DNA of 64,000 nucleotides, taken from the NCBI GenBank assembly GCA_025618425.1, contig CM046849.1, positions 30,789,406 through 30,853,405 on the forward strand, given 5' to 3'. Below the pieces are notes generated by a model. It searched no databases and was not told the DNA's origin. It saw nothing but the letters and a program-made list of their open reading frames with translations. Shown piece after piece: positions 23,334 through 35,001 of the stretch. A program made the translations under genes and the position numbers. The DNA comes from Heliocidaris tuberculata (lineage: Eukaryota; Echinodermata; Echinoidea; Camarodonta; Echinometridae). How positions within the stretch are numbered: the first letter of the stretch is position 1; each line of letters starts with the position of its first letter.

Positions 23334-23372
<39 letters not shown>
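23334..23372. repeat. (TA)n microsatellite
   Basis: Alternating TA run immediately to the right of a MITE. Confidence 0.95.
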
Positions 23373-23380
<8 letters not shown>

Positions 23381-23464
23381 TACCTTGTCGGTCAGGTGTG
23401 ACCACTTTTATCGTCATTGTTATAGGTACATTTTCTATACAATTGTTTTTTCAAATGTGACCAG

Positions 23465-23645
23465 CCCTCAAAGGTCCACTGCAACCCAAATGCAAGTTGA
23501 TTCCTGTTGATGTGCAGGGATGCATACAACTTATATTTTGTTATTCAAACCTCTAAATATGTTTCATAAATTTTTTAAATATTTTTAAAATCATTTTCTC
23601 AAACATGCTATGCTCCACTGAGCTGGGGGAAGTTACATTCCATTG
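23465..23645. repeat. Dispersed repeat, inverse copy of 6040-6215
   Basis: Contains GATTCCTGTTGATGTGCAGG and TCTAAATATGTTTCATAAAT, the reverse complement of the copy in the SAMD3-like intron. Confidence 0.78.
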
Positions 23646-23689
23646 TCTATTGTAGAATGTTAGTGTAGCTGACTGATGATTTACAGATG

Positions 23690-23880
23690 ATGTCATATAT
23701 TTCTGGTGACAAAGATTATCGTAAAGAGTCAGAATTTTGTTCTTTCGATCCGTTCACTAGCAAAATTTGGAATATTCGGGCAAAAGACGTCAGTCCCCAT
23801 CTAACAAAGTAATGACGCCGTATGCTTCTTCCAGCCCTTTACCGCGGGGTTCAGTACAGTTATATTTTATTCAATATTTT
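23690..23880. repeat. Dispersed repeat, copy of 60725-60905
   Basis: Shares TTTGTTCTTTCGATCCGTTC, GACGTCAGTCCC, GCCGTATGC.TCTTCCA and CCCTTTACCGC with the segment at 60725-60905 in the same orientation. Confidence 0.8.
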
Positions 23881-24204
23881 GCTTAGTTTGAAAACACACA
23901 GTTATTTCGAATCATACCCAAAATAATACTTCTACCCATAATAATACTTTAACTATCACTATTGCTACTACTAATACTATTAATGATAATAATAACAATA
24001 ATAAGTACTGATAATAATATTAATAATAAAATAAAAATAATCATAATCATAATATCGTTTTTATGAATACCTCATCGTAATTATATACTTTATTATATGA
24101 AATAATCTTGCCTTGCATATATATATATGTAAATATATATATATATAATTGTAAGGATTTGGCTAAAACACAACATGACGGGCCGTCTTGGTTGGATAAA
24201 TGAA

Positions 24205-24243
24205 ATAAATGAAATGAGCCAAGACTTGGCTCATTTCATTTAT
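24205..24243. other. Perfect 39-base palindrome
   Basis: 19-base arms (ATAAATGAAATGAGCCAAG and its exact reverse complement) around a single central A. It is flanked by TA-rich runs on both sides, so it could extrude as a cruciform. Confidence 0.9.
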
Positions 24244-24549
24244 ATATATATATATGACAGGAGCTAATGGTACTTCTGCATACACTTTTTAAAATGCGGG
24301 GGGGGGGGGGGGTGGGGGTCACTAATTGTTCTTTCCAGTTTAAACATCACTTCAATGATTACATGCTAACTAGTTAATACTAGATTACTAGATATCAAAG
24401 TACCCCCAAAATATCATTTTATGAATACTTTATCGAAAAATAATTTGTTGTTGTTATCATGATACTCTATAATGTGAAATGACTATATATATGTATTTAA
24501 GAACTGTTTTGTATTAGATAGAAGCTGGTATCATTCTTATAGACATATA

Positions 24550-24748
24550 TATTGTGAAAGGTTTATGTTATTCGTTTCCCATCAGTCAATGTCTTTAAGT
24601 ATTGCTGTTTGTTATATTATGTTGTGTTTATTGTATTGTACTCTTTACTGTATTGTGTGTAACAAGCCAATGGAAACTAAATTTCTGTGTGTTGAATCAT
24701 ATGGACCAATACAGATTAATCTGAATCTGAATCTGAATCTGAATCTGA
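24550..24748 (+). mobile_element. LINE 3' tail with (CTGAAT)n end
   Basis: T-rich sequence with TGTATTGTACTCTTTACTGT, then GTGTGTTGAATCATATGGAC and AATACAGATTAAT, followed by four to five CTGAAT units at 24721-24748. This is the usual shape of CR1/jockey-like 3' ends with short tandem tails. No coding part is left. Confidence 0.5.
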
Positions 24749-24749
24749 A

Positions 24750-25270
24750 AAGGGTGGAAGGGGAAGTCCGGTCCAAGAATTACTTAACAGAAGCAGAAAA
24801 ATCAGACAAACAAAAACAAAAAGGTTTGAGGAAAATCGGACAATTAGTAAGAGAGCTATGAATTTTTAATGACATGAAAGACTAGAGGAAATTATGAAAA
24901 TCACTAGACAAATTGACAACTCGGTTTGTGACGTCATTCCCTCACTCGCCATTATTGATTTCTTTACAACAATAATACCAAATTTCAATTTTTGTCCAAG
25001 AACATGATTTCCTCATAACTTGAACCAAGTTATATTCATAGTAATATATTTTTGCATGTATACATTTATACAGAGTAAATAATTAGGTGTAAATATCATG
25101 AAAATATGATTTTATTTCATATAATATACATAAAAAAGTGATTATGAATATGAAATATTTTGAAAACAATCTCACTATTTTTGAGAAGGTATTTTGTTAA
25201 GGTGTACACAAGCCCAATTAGTCTTTTGACAGGCATTCGGTACAGAAAAAGCTATGAAAGACACATAGCC
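24750..25270. repeat. Dispersed repeat, family B copy 1
   Basis: Starts AGGGGAAGTCCGGTCCAAGA and contains TTTGTGACGTCATTCCCTCA, TTGAACCAAGTTATATTCAT and GGCATTCGGTACAGAAAAA. A close copy lies at 60950-61350, a diverged one at 28405-28790, and an inverse part at 31320-31510. Confidence 0.82.
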
Positions 25271-25610
25271 GTCGATTCTCCCTCAATACCCTGAGCCTTT
25301 AGTCATATCAGCATAATAATATTGTTATCATTTTTATAATAGCCTAAACACAAGTGCGAAAAAATAATGTAGTCATAATGGTGCTTTTGGCGGGAGGGGT
25401 TGGCGGAATCGGTACGTAATAGTTTAAATGGTTGTAAGGCTTGCACATTTGCTGTAAGGCCTGTTCAAGGCAAATTTAAAAACAATGATAGCTACCATTC
25501 TAAATCATACGAATAAAAAGCAGTAAAACAATGAATATATATGACATAGCAATGAAAATTTTACTAGGATCTTAATCGGCTTTTTTAAAATAAATCAACA
25601 ATATTCTCAC

Positions 25611-25778
25611 CGTCTGTATCTGCATTTCTCTATGTCTTGGAGGTATCTCATTTCTCGCCATGCCTTTTCCGTAAAACTGGTATGATAAATGTGATGACAG
25701 AGAATAAAATAACACTATTGTACAGCAAGTTATGACCATGGATATCCACAGACAGAATCGAATCTTTTCCAAAATCAT
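25611..25778 (-). CDS. Candidate exon with type II membrane anchor
   Basis: ATG at 25776-25778 begins MILEKIR, followed by about 20 hydrophobic residues (FCLWISMVITCCTIVLFYSL) and a polar stretch rich in His and Arg ending ...HREMQIQT, then a good donor GTGAGA in phase 0. A short basic tail, a signal anchor and a lumenal stem are what one expects for the first exon of a Golgi enzyme such as a sulfotransferase or glycosyltransferase, or of an NXPE protein. The frame stays open further upstream to an acceptor-like TTTTCTTAG, so it might be an internal exon. No catalytic exon was found downstream on the minus strand, so the family is unknown. Confidence 0.38.
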
Positions 25779-25970
25779 GATTGATGGTTGCTTTTTTACA
25801 GCGCCTTTTGCAGAGTTAAGCAATCTTTTCCGAACTACCCATACGGTATAGGCCTAAGAAAATGGCTGACCACCGTGAAAAATTAATGTAATTTTGATCA
25901 TGCGCATGCGTGAAATAGAACAGAGTAATCAAATCATTGAGTTCAAAGGTCCATTTAGTTCATTATCATT

Positions 25971-25979
25971 ATTATTAAA

Positions 25980-26011
<32 letters not shown>

Positions 26012-26197
26012 TATTAATATTATTATTATCATCATCATTATTATCATTATTATTATTATGATAATTATAATAATTATGATAATTATAATTATTATTATCA
26101 TTATTATTATTAGTAGTAGTAGTAGTAGTATATTTAATATTATTATCAATGTTATCATTATGTTTATTAATTATTCTTATTGTTATTACTATTATCG

Positions 26198-26232
<35 letters not shown>

Positions 26233-26240
26233 TATAATCA
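25971..26240. repeat. Compound ATT/ATC trinucleotide microsatellite
   Basis: Long tract of TTA, TCA and TAG triplets, with a central (TAG)n of about seven units near 26111. Long open frames here (Ile-rich or Asn/Asp-rich) are repeat translations, not genes. Confidence 0.95.
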
Positions 26241-26479
26241 TTATTTTATTTTTATTATTACTATCATTATTTTGACTGCTATTAATATCATCATCATCGA
26301 ATTGCGTATGAAAGAGAATACTCTCACTACAGTGACATGCTAGAAATGTGTGGACTTTCAACTCTTAAAGAAAGAAAAAAGTAAATTGTGCAAAGACTTC
26401 ATGAAAAACTATCTAACACAAACGAGTCAGTTCAAACAATTTATCCCAACACCTACTTAAACCACAAGACAACTCAGAA

Positions 26480-26663
26480 CACTATAAAAACTACTTTCGA
26501 AAAATAAACTCAAGGGCAATTTCAAAGGACTATTCTAGCGCCCATAGAAATCAGGTTCGGATAACGTAATGAACCATTATAATGTTCGCACATTTCTAAA
26601 GGTGATAGACAGGGCTATTGAAATTGTCTTGAGTTTATTTTTCGAAAGTAGTTTTTATCGTGT
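26480..26663. mobile_element. Small palindromic MITE, family A copy 2
   Basis: Left AACACTATAAAAACTACTTTC with AAAAATAAACTCAAG; the right end is the inverse. 184 bp. Same family as 23133-23314: both have TTTCGAAAAAT-AAC-CAAG, then GGCAATTTC, and central ATAACGTAAT. Confidence 0.8.
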
Positions 26664-28404
26664 TTCAGGAAGACTCGTCATTAAAGGGGGTGTAAACTGA
26701 CGAGACTGTGTGTCTTTCCCGTGGCTTGACTCGGGGCCAGTCGGGTTTACGTGCAGTGTCCAAAAAAAGACGTAGACGGCGTTAACCAGTATTTGCCCTG
26801 CAACACGCCAATGGGGATTAAATGCAAAACCTAAACAAAGCAAAATAGCCCCAACCATATTTCATCCGACTAAGTGAACGTATAGATCTAAAAAAAAATC
26901 CTCTCTAATTTTCAGGTCTCGGTTACTTTTTATAATTATAGTACCTATTCTCTATATACCTCGGCATTGCAACCAATCCCCCAGGTCTTTGACAATCAAA
27001 ACAAAAATGTTTCTAAACATCACTTTATTGATCAAACTTGTTTAAAAAAACAGGATACATAATAGCCCAGGACAAAAATCAATTACTCTGGTAGATGATG
27101 CAGGGCATAATTTTAAAAAATCTCTCACAAGCAAAAACCTATGACAAGGGAAAAAGTGGTCCGGACACCAATGACCGCCCCCCCCCCCCCGATCCGCCCT
27201 GAAACTGATGGTTATCTAGCTTAAAATTTCTGTCCCTTTCCAAGCATTTCAGGCACAACAACAAATACCGACATGTTTATCTTCACTCCAAGGTACTATA
27301 ATAACACATTTCAAGATCCTATTGTTATGTTATTGCTCGACCGTCTCAGAAGAAGTATGATGTAACTCTGCATTGCATTATATTGCAAAACATAGCCGGG
27401 ATAGAATCACTTGGGGGGGGGGGGGGGAAGGGTTTAGTCCGTGCAGTACGAATTGTGATATAATGTAAATATGGGACATTACACGTTCGTCACATCGCTA
27501 AACCGACCTCAAAACGATATGTCGACGTGCTTCATCGGACTCGAGCAACAAAATATTGTATCACTATCAGTTTCACGCTCACAGATATCTCGACGATTCG
27601 CCATAAGGAGATATAAGATAAAGGGATCACACGAGCAATTTACACTGTATACTCCCATTCGCTCGTCTGTTGAATAGAAGCTTTATATAGAGAAATTATA
27701 GTTTGTGTCGCAGTTGAAATTACTTAAATGCACGGAGAAGAGGAAATTATGTTTTAAATGCTCCTAAATATAATATCTCAGCGAGTATTCTCCCGGTCTC
27801 AAACAAAAATTATCCCTTGGCTCTCCCATGTATGTTCAGCGAAGATGCCCCCCCCCCCATCCCGAAATAAAATGAAATAACATTTATATGTGGTTTATAT
27901 CATACAATTAGATTTACACTGAACTATTTAGAAATCCCACATCCGTTCGGTCTGCATGCAGCTTCATGGCAATAGTCTATAAACATATACCCAACCACAG
28001 AATATTCAGAATCTTGAACAAAGTCTGGTCCCTGAATATGATGTGATGGCTACCCGAATGTTGGTATTGTCACAATTCTCGCGGGGGAGGGAGGGACGCT
28101 AATACACCAGCCCCCCCCCCCCCCCCCCACGCCTCTTTGCCGTGCACTTTGACTGGAATCTCGCAGAGTGTGGCTACAACCAGAGAAGATTGCGCGAGTT
28201 AAAATCAGATACGACGTAGGTGGCGCATGACGTATTCAGAGAATACGATCAGGTTAGGAGTTTCAGATTATTTTGTACGTTGACTTTTTCTTCAACCACC
28301 CTCGGGTCTTGTTATTTAAAATGTGAAATAAACAAGAATCTAAAGAAATTTACACAATAAAGTAACAAATCCATAATTAGAGCAATATCAACTTGTTTTG
28401 AAAG
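26664..28404. other. Intergenic with G/C runs
   Basis: No gene seen. Homopolymer runs at 27178-27190 (C), 27413-27427 (G), 27848-27857 (C) and 28111-28128 (C). No terminal repeats were matched. Confidence 0.5.
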
Positions 28405-28790
28405 GTAGTCCTGTCCAAGAATTAATTGGTTTTACTTGAAGCAGAAAAATTAGACATATAGATCAAAAAAAGTTTGAGGAAAATCGGACAACTAATAAGA
28501 AAGTTATAATTTTTTTAGTGGCATGAAAAGCTAGGGAAAACAATGAAAATCTCTAGATAACTGTATCATGAGTTTTTGACGTCACTACGTCACAACTCGT
28601 ATTATTTTGTTTATATTGATAATACAAATTCTCAAGTTTTGTCCAAGAATATGATTTTCACATAGATTGAACCAAGTTACATCTATATATGTTTTTGCAG
28701 GTAATAAACCTTTACAAAATATTTCACGAACCCCACATATTGAAATTGTTTTCAAAATAATACATTTCCATGATCATTCATATTTGTGAC
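28405..28790. repeat. Dispersed repeat, family B diverged copy
   Basis: Shares GTCCAAGAATTA, GAGGAAAATCGGACAA, GACGTCACT and TTGAACCAAGTTA with 24750-25270. Its right end (AATAAACCTTTACAAAATAT, with TTCACGAACCC) recurs in direct orientation at 31247-31310, on the other side of the TIR element at 28795-31177. Confidence 0.72.
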
Positions 28791-28794
28791 CCAT

Positions 28795-31177
28795 CACGTC
28801 AAAATGAGACAGAAGTCGCTGGGCTAGAACTTGAGAAAATTGGGCAAATCTCGAAAAACTTCAAATTTTTGGATTTTTTTCTTCTCCAATGATTTGAATC
28901 CTCAATGTTTCATGAATGCTCTGTAAAAAAATTGAGTCCTAAATATAACGGGAAAGGGTAGAAAAAGCAGTTTTTCTGCGAGTCCTTTTTTCGGTCAACT
29001 CTTCTATTTTTTCGGACAGCTGGTACGTGCCAGTGCTGAAAGAAAGCCATCCGCTAGGCCCCGCCCCTAGCTACGCAGGGCTTTGTTCATTGGATGTTCG
29101 CAGTCACGTGATCTCTGTAAAAGAATTCGCAATAAAATACCTTTGTAATTGTCGTGTGCTACGCTCGTGCTTGCGCCGTCTCGAATTGTTCTAAGATTAG
29201 ATATTGCTTCTGTTATCATCGCATCAACTACGAATCGGTCCTGTCATCTTCTTCCAATAATTTATTTTTCTTCGTAAATCGTCCGTTAACCGTTCAAACC
29301 ATGCCTCGTTGTGCAGGTTTTATTATTTCTTAAAGATCGAGTTAACTAGAGCAGAGTGAAAAGATGACTTTCAAACAACGACACAGTTTTACACGATAAT
29401 AATAAGGGGTAAATTCTGTCACACTTTTAAAAGCCGAAAAGAAAAGAAGGTTGGGCTTTTAACCAGACAGAAAAGGACTCGTGTCGAGATTATGAAACAA
29501 GCGCGTGATTTGGAAGAACAATGAGAGAGAGAAAGAGAGAAAAAAAAAATCAATAATCGTCTCGCACAGGAGGTGACTTAATCCTTGTTCTTTAAAAGAG
29601 GAGAATTCTATACCTTTTTATAACATGGCGAAAAGAAAAGAAATTTTAGCTTTTAGAAACCAGTAGATTGTATACAATTTTTTTAAAGCTCGAGCTTACT
29701 AGAGCGGAGTGAAAAGATTACTCTCAAGCTAAGTCGCAGTTTATCTTCATCATGTTCTTCCCACTAGTTAGAATGAGGATAATAAGCGGCCAATTCTGTA
29801 ACTCTTTTAACAGTCGAAAAGAAAAGAAAATTAGCTTTTTAACCAAAAAGAAAAGGCCCTTGGTTGCGAAAATGAAACAAGTGCCTGATTTGTTTTAAAG
29901 CTCGAGTTAACTAGAGCGGAGAGAAACGATGATTTTCAAGCTCATGAAGACGCAGGTTATCTTCATCATGTTCATCCCGCTAGTTAACATGATGGTAATG
30001 AGCGGCCAATTCTCTAATTCGTTTAAAAGCCAAAAAGAAAAGAAAGTTAGCTTTTAACCAGAAAGAGAAGGACCTGTGTTGAGATTATGAAACAAGTGCG
30101 TGAGTGAACTAGAGCGGAGAGAAGATCACTTTCAAACAATAATTGTCTCGTCAGGGAGTGTTAATCTTTTTTTTTTTTTTTTAGAAAGCGGGAAGTTATC
30201 TAGCTCCTTCAAAAATCGAGAAGAAAGGACAGTTAGCTTTCAAAAGAAAGAAAGAGAACTCTGTCGAGATTATAATACAGGTGCGTGATATAGAAGAAGA
30301 GAGAGAAAAATCAATAATCGTGTGTTAATTCTTAAGCTTCCAAAAGTGGCGAATTCTATTGCTCTTTCACAAGACGAAGAGTAAATATAAGTTAGCTTTA
30401 TAATCAGACATCAACGATCTCCGTCAATATCATGGTTGGTAAAGATTCGTCTATTCAGTAATTTTACCAGGCTTTAATCACTTTGCGACAATCGAATCCA
30501 AGCTTGGAAAAAGAAAGCAAATGACATTGAAAGAAATCAAGTTTACATGATTAAATTAGAAAAAATAAAATGAAATGAGAACCTCTTAAAGTTTGAACTA
30601 TAATCTAAAAATTTCCCCGCAAAAATGACAGACTTATAAAAATTTTGACTAAAGCTAGGTTATTAAACCCTTTATGGAGAAAATAAAGAAGAGCATACCG
30701 GCATACAATGTATAGGAACGGCTCAACGAAAAAAGCACGAAGTCGATGCGGGAAGCTTTTTCAGTGCCGTGAAACTACTTGATATTCTACCCCTTAAAGC
30801 GTTAAAATTCATGACTTAAATGAATTAAAATTCATGTTTTCATGAGAAGATATCCTAAAGAAACATAAGGACTAAGTTTTATTCAAATTAATAAACGGTT
30901 GCTAAGGACTTTTTCCAAATCTAGTTGGCATTCCAAACGGAAAATGCTGCATGTCGGCAAAACGGAAGTCAAACTTTGGAAGCGCTTTTCTCGAAGAAAT
31001 GTTTTTCCAGAGTCCTACTATATTCAAGTTTCAAAAGCTATTATCTCCACTAATACTCACTCTCTAGAGTTGAACTATATACCAAATTAAAGCTTATGAA
31101 ACGGAGAATAATAATAAATAATAAAATGAAATTTCAAAAAATGCGACTTCTGTCTCATTTTGACGTGATGGGTCACA
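28795..31177. mobile_element. TIR DNA element, 2.4 kb, without recognisable transposase
   Basis: The left end TGTGACCCATCACGTCAAAA continues to GACAGAAGTCGC; the right end at 31177 is its inverse, giving about 35-bp TIRs with near-perfect match. The interior has no long open frame. It holds tandem repeats of about 205 bp (29335-30420) and, before them, an ATG at 29301 (MPRCAG, then GTTTTA) preceded by a normal-looking GC-richer leader. The element is flanked by direct copies of a 60-base segment of family B. Superfamily not determined. Confidence 0.72.
29335..30420. repeat. About 205-bp tandem repeats inside the TIR element
   Basis: Units begin near 29340, 29695, 29900 and 30105. Each has GAGTTAACTAGAGCGGAG or a near match, GCGGCCAATTCT, a GAAAAGAAAAGAAAGTTAGC-like purine run and GAGATTATGAAACAAGTGCG. 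The second and third are the best preserved; the first and last are partial or interrupted. Confidence 0.75.
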
Positions 31178-31199
31178 TTTTATGGATACTGTATTTTAT

Positions 31200-31510
31200 A
31201 AAAATCCAAATTTTTTAATGATTTTTACAGAAATACAAGTTTCTGCATATAATAAACCTTTACAAAATATTTCACGAACCCTACATATTGAGATTGTTTT
31301 CAAAATGATATTTTTCATGATTTTTACAGAAATACAAGTTGGTTCAGGTCATGAGAAAATGAAATTCTTGGAAAGAACCAAAAAATGTATTATGAATATC
31401 AACAATATAATTGGTGACATGTGACCAAATGATGTCTCAAACTCATGACCGAGTTGCCAATTTGTCTAGTGATTTTCATTGTTTTCCCTAGTTTCGCAAG
31501 CCACTAAAAA
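31200..31510. repeat. Family B fragments, direct and inverse
   Basis: 31247-31310 repeats the 28700-28763 segment in direct orientation. The part from about 31320 to 31510 (with ACTCATGACCGAGTTGCCAA, then AGTGATTTTCATTGTTTTCC) is the inverse of the 28500-28680 part. Confidence 0.7.
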
Positions 31511-31810
31511 ATTGCTTTCTCAAAAGTAGCCCCAAAATATTGTCAGGATTATGTAAACTCACCCATTGTCAATCTGCACCTGTTTGACAACACATGATAA
31601 TTTTTTGGCTACTTTTGAGAAAGCAATACATTTTTCACAGTTTAATAATTTATCAATGAAATGACCAATTGACACCAAATTGCACTTGAAAATGATTATT
31701 ATAATCGAAATAACGATATGTAAATGACTTGGGAAATACACATGGACAAGTTGAAAAATTGCCTAAAAAACATATTGACCGTATTATTAGTTCATTTTGA
31801 CAGTCCTATG

Positions 31811-32209
31811 TAGTCAATAGTGAACATATAGAGAAGTTCTTTCCGTTTAAGTTTTTCTTTTTTGTGTATGTGATACCATGTGGTCTCCGAACAATTTCAA
31901 CTTTGTTGCCGAAAAAACAACTTCGGGCATGTTACATAATTTGTATTAGTCCAACAGGGAACATATACATGTACAGGCATATTAAACAATTATTATAAGC
32001 GAAAGACAACTTACCAAAAATGTTGTTAATCTTGCACAATATGAACAAGACATTTGGATTTTAATTTGCAAATTACGCGAATTGCCCAAAATTGCTTATT
32101 TGGCAACGAAGCTGAAATTGTTCGGAGACCATATGGATCGCAAATCCACGCACACACAAAAATAAACGGAAAGAACTTTCCTAGGTTCATAAAATGTCAC
32201 ATTGACTAT
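31811..32209. mobile_element. Foldback element related to 1249-2820
   Basis: Left TAGTCAATAGTGAAC and AGTTCTTTCCG; right end is the inverse (CGGAAAGAACT, then ATTGACTA). The inner arms have GGTCTCCGAACAATTTCAAC and its inverse near 32120, and TTTGTTGCC / GGCAACGAA, which also occur in the arms at about 1360 and 2730. About 400 bp. Confidence 0.75.
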
Positions 32210-32955
32210 ATTTGCAAGCAATACAACCATGCCATGCACATACACTGTTCTGCACCGACTAGCTTCTCAGGATTCCTCATTAACAATCCCTCGCATAGGA
32301 CTTAAAATCGTAGGTCACCTTGGTTACACCTTGCGTAAAAGAAATCATCAATCAATCATCACACTACAACATTGAATGGACTACCTTCAACCAAATACTT
32401 GAACCAAGGTCACGAATACATCGCAATGTCAAACTAGTGCTAGTTGACGGCACTGCCAAATTTAACAATCGACCCTAAACCAAACACCTGAAAATTAAAT
32501 CATTGGAAAACATATATTTCATTACGGAAACAATGATCCAGAACTATAGGCGACTAGGCCAACTGATATTTTGTTTCTAATAAAATTCTATCGATATATA
32601 ATTATGTAGTAATTATCTTCATATAATTTCTCCCCAAACTTAATTTAGGCGTCTTTAATAGCTTATTACTTGAGGAAAAGTGAAAAAACGAAGTTTTATT
32701 CAAGGTTTACCCAAATCTTGGGCAGGTACCAGACAAATACAGTATCAGCTTATTTTTCATTTTAATGTTCTACATGAAGTCATTGTGCTCTGTGGATGGT
32801 TGAATACAATGTACACAATTACTGTTGGTCATTGTTTCTGTTCCGCTAAACCCAATTTGGCATATCTAAAGTACACATCGAGTATAAAAAGAAAATGTGT
32901 CCTTCTTGTTATTCTTATTCTTTATATTCTTATTCTTATTATTATTACTATCATC

Positions 32956-32977
32956 ACTAGTAGTAGTAGTAGTAGTA

Positions 32978-33033
<56 letters not shown>

Positions 33034-33091
33034 TAGTAGGAGTAGTAGTATAGTAGTAGAGGTAGTAGTAGTAGTAGTAGTAGTAGTATAC
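32956..33091. repeat. (TAG)n microsatellite
   Basis: About 40 TAG units with a few one-base slips (TATAG). Confidence 0.96.
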
Positions 33092-33400
33092 CAAAGGCTT
33101 CATCTAGTAAAGATTTGTGTCCACGTTTGTGTCCACGTCTGAAGTACGAAGTTAGGTACATGTCTGTTTATAACTTACAAAATGAAATTGTGTGTTTTAG
33201 ACCAAATGGTCAAACTGTTGAGATTTCGAAAGGTTCGTCCGTGCTATTGACCTAATAAATGTTCCTTCCTGATACTGGAGGTCGATGATTTCTGATTGAA
33301 AACCTATACTATTTCCTTCTTCTTTAGTTCTGATGTGATGCAGGTGAAAAAAAAGAAAAGAGCAGAAATACAAAGAGTTACGTAAAATCCACTTATACAT

Positions 33401-33430
33401 GTACAAGCTTATCTGAAGATAAGCTTGTAC
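33401..33430. other. Perfect 30-base palindrome with paired GATA motifs
   Basis: GTACAAGCTTATCT, GA, AGATAAGCTTGTAC: 14-base perfect arms. Each arm carries a WGATAR site, so it could be a palindromic GATA-factor site or simply a hairpin. Confidence 0.6.
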
Positions 33431-33732
33431 TCCACAATAGTTTTAATGGGTGAATAGGCTTCAATGGGTTTTGCATGTATGGGTGGGTATTGTTCCATTC
33501 TAGATCATTCATACATGAGAGGAAAATAATTATTCTAATTTTCACTTTCAACTCTGAAACCTCAAATTTGTAGCATAGTAAGAGTTGAAGAGCCCTGAAT
33601 CAGTTAATCTAATAGCAAATTTAAGTAAATTAAATCTTGCTTAGAACAATTTTGTTGTCTGTTTTTGAGTACTGCAACAGTAAATGTTTGACACAGTCCC
33701 ACATAGGCATGGGCCTATGAGTGTGTAAAATC

Positions 33733-33959
33733 CAGGGGTGGTATTCTGAGATTTATTTTATCTTGATTTTAGTGAAATAATTTTAATTGTCATAACAAAA
33801 TGTACGCTTATGGCGCATCATTGGTTAATGCCTGCGCAAAATTGGCTGCGTATAAGCGGAATTGATCACCAATGAAATGTTGCAATTTGAAATTTGTTAA
33901 GACAATTAAAATCTTTTCACTAAAATCAGGATAAAATAATTCTCAGAATACCACCCCTG
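33733..33959. mobile_element. MITE with CAGGGGTGGTATTCTGAG ends
   Basis: 227 bp. The left terminus CAGGGGTGGTATTCTGAG is matched exactly by the inverse at 33942-33959, and pairing continues inward (TTTTATC..GATTTTAGTGAAA). No clear target duplication. Confidence 0.82.
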
Positions 33960-34734
33960 TTTTACAGTTTTCCAGCGCTATCATCATACTAATTCCTATG
34001 CTGATAATGACAAGTATACCTGATATACGTATGTTCACCGATTTCCTCCTAGAGTTCAGCACTGAGTTTTTTTAAAAATTGATATGGTGGTAATAAATTA
34101 CAAGGAGGTCTGTACGTGGAGTCACATTTCAGGCCAGGTTTGTGGAAATCTAGAAGAAAAAATAATGTGCCTCAATACTGTGCTTTCAGAGGGTATATAA
34201 AGATAATGATCTTTTGGCAACAACTTCGCACACATAATATGCAGGTCCTATCGGCAGACACAGTTTCCGTTCCCACTCATCCGATTCTATTCGTAAGTAT
34301 CCAAACTTTGATAATACTAATAATTCAATTAATTCTATACTTTATTCATCATTGTATACAATGTTTCTAGTTTTGTATATCTGTTGATTTCACTGAAAAG
34401 AAATGAATAAAAGAATACTTCAACAAACAAACTAACAAAAAACCAGCAACAAAAAAAAAAAAAGAAACATCTGGACTATAGACAATTTTCAGCACAAGGC
34501 ATCAGTTTAATGACATCAATAAGATTTCACCACAAACATCATCTTTAATGCCAAACATCATAGCCTACATGTATTTCATGTCTGTTGAACATGAGGCGAC
34601 ATTTCGATTGCGCTATTACACGCGCTAATCAAACCGTTGAAGGAAATTCGCGGATAAGCCAATAATTCAAAACAATATTTGCATGCGTCATAAACCGCAC
34701 CAATTACTGACGCCGTCCTGCATCAGGCAAAATG

Positions 34735-35001
34735 GGATAAGCTCGCTAGTCATAAGGACCGCTAGTCATAATGACCGCTATTCTCAAGGAGTGCTATCCA
34801 CAACGCGTGACTAAATGAATAGCGGTCCTTTATAAATAGCGGCCCTTATAAATAGCGAGTATAACCATAGAAAACTATCTCGCTATTCATAAGGACCGCC
34901 ATTCATATGGACCGCTATTTATAAGGACCACAATCCATAACGCGTGACTAAATGAATAACGGTCCTTTATAAATAGCGGTCCTTATTTAGCAGACCCCGG
35001 T
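34735..35001. mobile_element. MITE with iterated GGACCGCTAT motifs, copy 1
   Basis: 267 bp between two AAAATG copies (34729-34734 and 35002-35007), a 6-bp target duplication. The interior is built of repeated short motifs in both orientations: TCATAAGGACCGCTAT and ATAAATAGCGGTCCTTAT, plus ACGCGTGACTAAATGAATA twice. Same family as 36125-36405. Confidence 0.8.

Noticed and set aside
25929..26204. Asn/Asp- or Ile-rich open frames
   Set aside because: Translations of a trinucleotide microsatellite; the same applies at 32922-33161 and 45666-45960.
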